In this document: piece after piece, positions 63,268 to 64,000 of the stretch
Numbering within the stretch: position 1 is the stretch's first letter
How the letters are laid out: each line of letters starts with the position of its first letter
Assembly (NCBI GenBank): GCA_965196605.1
Contig: CBDAKK010000004.1
Coordinates: 235,799 to 299,798 of the forward strand
Direction of reading: 5' to 3'
From: CBDAKK01 sp965196605
GTDB lineage: Bacteria > Spirochaetota > Spirochaetia > WTKD01 > G963693115
DNA length: 64,000 nucleotides
Notes under the pieces: model-generated
Database searches by the model: none
The model's input: the letters and a program-made list of their open reading frames with translations, nothing else
Told to the model about the DNA's origin: nothing
Translations under genes and position numbers: made by a program

Positions 63268-63796
63268 ACACGCTCCTCGCTTTCTCAAGTAGCTTTCTGT
63301 CCTCATCCTGCGTAAGTGCAACCTCGTTATCAATCTGCGCCTCTTTTGTTTTTCTCTCGTTCACTTCTCGTCCCCGCTGGGCTTGCACTTCTTTTATCAC
63401 AGGGTTTGTCTCTTCAAGCACCACCGTGGCACTAATAACTTCACCCATTTTTGCTTGACTCATAGTTATTTTCTTCACTATCGCCGTCTTATAATTCATC
63501 GATTTTGCTAACGCAAAATCTAGTGTGTACACCGCAGGCAACGCTCCTTCTAATTTCTTAAACGCATCACCGAGTACGCGCACCGCCTCATACCGCTCTG
63601 ATGAATGAAGCGTAACGGTAAGCGTCAAACTCATGTCATCGTAGCCATTAAATACTGCAGTCTTGCCCGATGTGCTGTCGCTTGCTTCTCGCTCCATACG
63701 CATAGCTCCGCCTATTTCATAGCTCTCTACGACACCACTTATTTGTACACCATCGACAATAAGCACGCCTCGCTCGTTCACTTTAAGCGTTGGCAT
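63254..63796 (-). CDS. Phage tail/baseplate protein, function unclear
   Basis: This 180-aa protein starts MPTLKVNERGVLIVDGVQIS. The central FNGYDDMSLTLTVTLHSSER and AVRVLGDAFKKLEGALPAVY recall LysM-less baseplate hub or DUF-type proteins near the Mu gp43-44 position. The tail is highly charged and helical. Exact homology not established; position in the tail operon is clear. Confidence 0.62.
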   Translation of the reverse strand: MPTLKVNERGVLIVDGVQISGVVESYEIGGAMRMEREASDSTSGKTAVFNGYDDMSLTLTVTLHSSERYEAVRVLGDAFKKLEGALPAVYTLDFALAKSMNYKTAIVKKITMSQAKMGEVISATVVLEETNPVIKEVQAQRGREVNERKTKEAQIDNEVALTQDEDRKLLEKARSVYGYV

Positions 63797-64000
63797 ACCC
63801 AACCTCTCTTGCAAATTCAGCTAGAAGCTGCATAAAATGTCCAATGTTCTTCGGTGCATCAAGCGCTACTTTCGCAATGGTGATATTCACGTTTTGCGTG
63901 GGTTTTTCTCTGCCTGCCTGTATTGCAGTGCCATGAGTGCCGCCTCGTCCTATTGCGTGGTTTGGCACAATATATCCATCTCTATTAGGCGTGAAGAATT
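63783..64000 (-). CDS. Tail tape-measure-like protein, C-terminal end (partial)
   Basis: The frame is open to the window edge. Its last 72 residues include FFTPNRDGYIVPNHAIGRGG, a type of Gly-rich phrase common near the end of tape-measure proteins, followed by a helical amphipathic tail. Only the 3' end is present; the assignment rests on this phrase and on gene order. Confidence 0.55.
   Translation of the reverse strand, partial: FFTPNRDGYIVPNHAIGRGGTHGTAIQAGREKPTQNVNITIAKVALDAPKNIGHFMQLLAEFAREVGYANA

Larger units (their letters stand above)
57043..64000 (-). mobile_element. Mu-like prophage tail module (partial)
   Basis: All genes run leftward in the order expected for Mu-like tails. They are tape-measure end, tail/DNA-circulation-position protein, gp45-like spike, small protein, gp46-like, gp47 baseplate J, gp48-position protein, fibre, small fibre-linked protein, then two adenine methylases. 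Most neighbours overlap by 4 nt. The left boundary is probably between 56.9 and 57.1 kb; the rest lies off-window. Confidence 0.82.

Overview
The window looks like chromosome of a host-associated spirochaete, most likely a Treponema. This is inferred from the gene mix: many short-signal lipoproteins with LRR_5/BspA, InlB-type, Ig-like and RCC1 repeats; an HU-related histone-like protein; a Bdr-like tail-anchored coiled-coil protein; TRAP and ABC importers; abundant dispersed intergenic repeats. No rRNA or tRNA gene was recognised, and species cannot be fixed from sequence alone.

Layout. 1-2.6 kb: a DNA methylase/nuclease fusion cut by the window edge, directly behind an IS1595-type transposase. 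2.6-4.2 kb: lipoprotein with a zinc-protease motif. 4.2-9.2 kb: a repeat-rich island enclosing a glucosylglycerate-phosphorylase-like enzyme and dnaA between inverted ~130-bp repeats. 9.2-14.6 kb: leftward small-metabolism genes (permease, IdnD-like dehydrogenase, DUF1801, GyrI-like, DUF1304, OsmC, aldo-keto reductase) and one rightward Bdr-like gene. 15.2-18.1 kb: two tandem RCC1 lipoprotein genes, both broken. 18.2-22.7 kb: Ldh2/AllD-like dehydrogenase divergent from a TRAP dctPQM operon. 22.8-33.7 kb: amino-acid ABC ATPase and permease, a broken giant Ig-like repeat lipoprotein, LtrA-like protein, and the orphan binding protein that may belong to that ABC system. 34.1-37.6 kb: FemAB-like transferase overlapping metG. 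38.0-46.0 kb: InlB-repeat lipoprotein, two paralogous membrane proteins, HU-like protein and an FN3/Ig/LRR lipoprotein; three of these genes are frame-broken. 46.4-53.3 kb: small secreted protein, TM2-like protein, sugar ABC importer without ATPase, DHFR-like protein, and an S41 protease with an outer-membrane-type protein. 53.6-56.9 kb: a non-coding satellite-like array of about 31 units of ~106 bp. 57-64 kb: the tail module of a Mu-like prophage ending in two tandem adenine methylases.

The two most striking signals are as follows. First, six surface or membrane genes are each disrupted, mostly by small sequence changes in homopolymers or short repeats: C8, G7, two different T8 tracts, a doubled GCACC, an 11-bp deletion between short repeats, one TGG-to-TGA change and an ATA where a start codon is expected. 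In every case the length arithmetic restores a full-length protein when the tract is corrected, while metabolic and housekeeping genes nearby are intact. This suggests a phase-variable or decaying surface repertoire; sequencing error in homopolymers is the main competing explanation for some lesions. Second, the 53.6-56.9 kb array has hairpin-rich alternating unit types and higher-order duplications, and a short inverted outlier lies near 34 kb. It fits neither CRISPR, coding sequence nor an integron cassette array.
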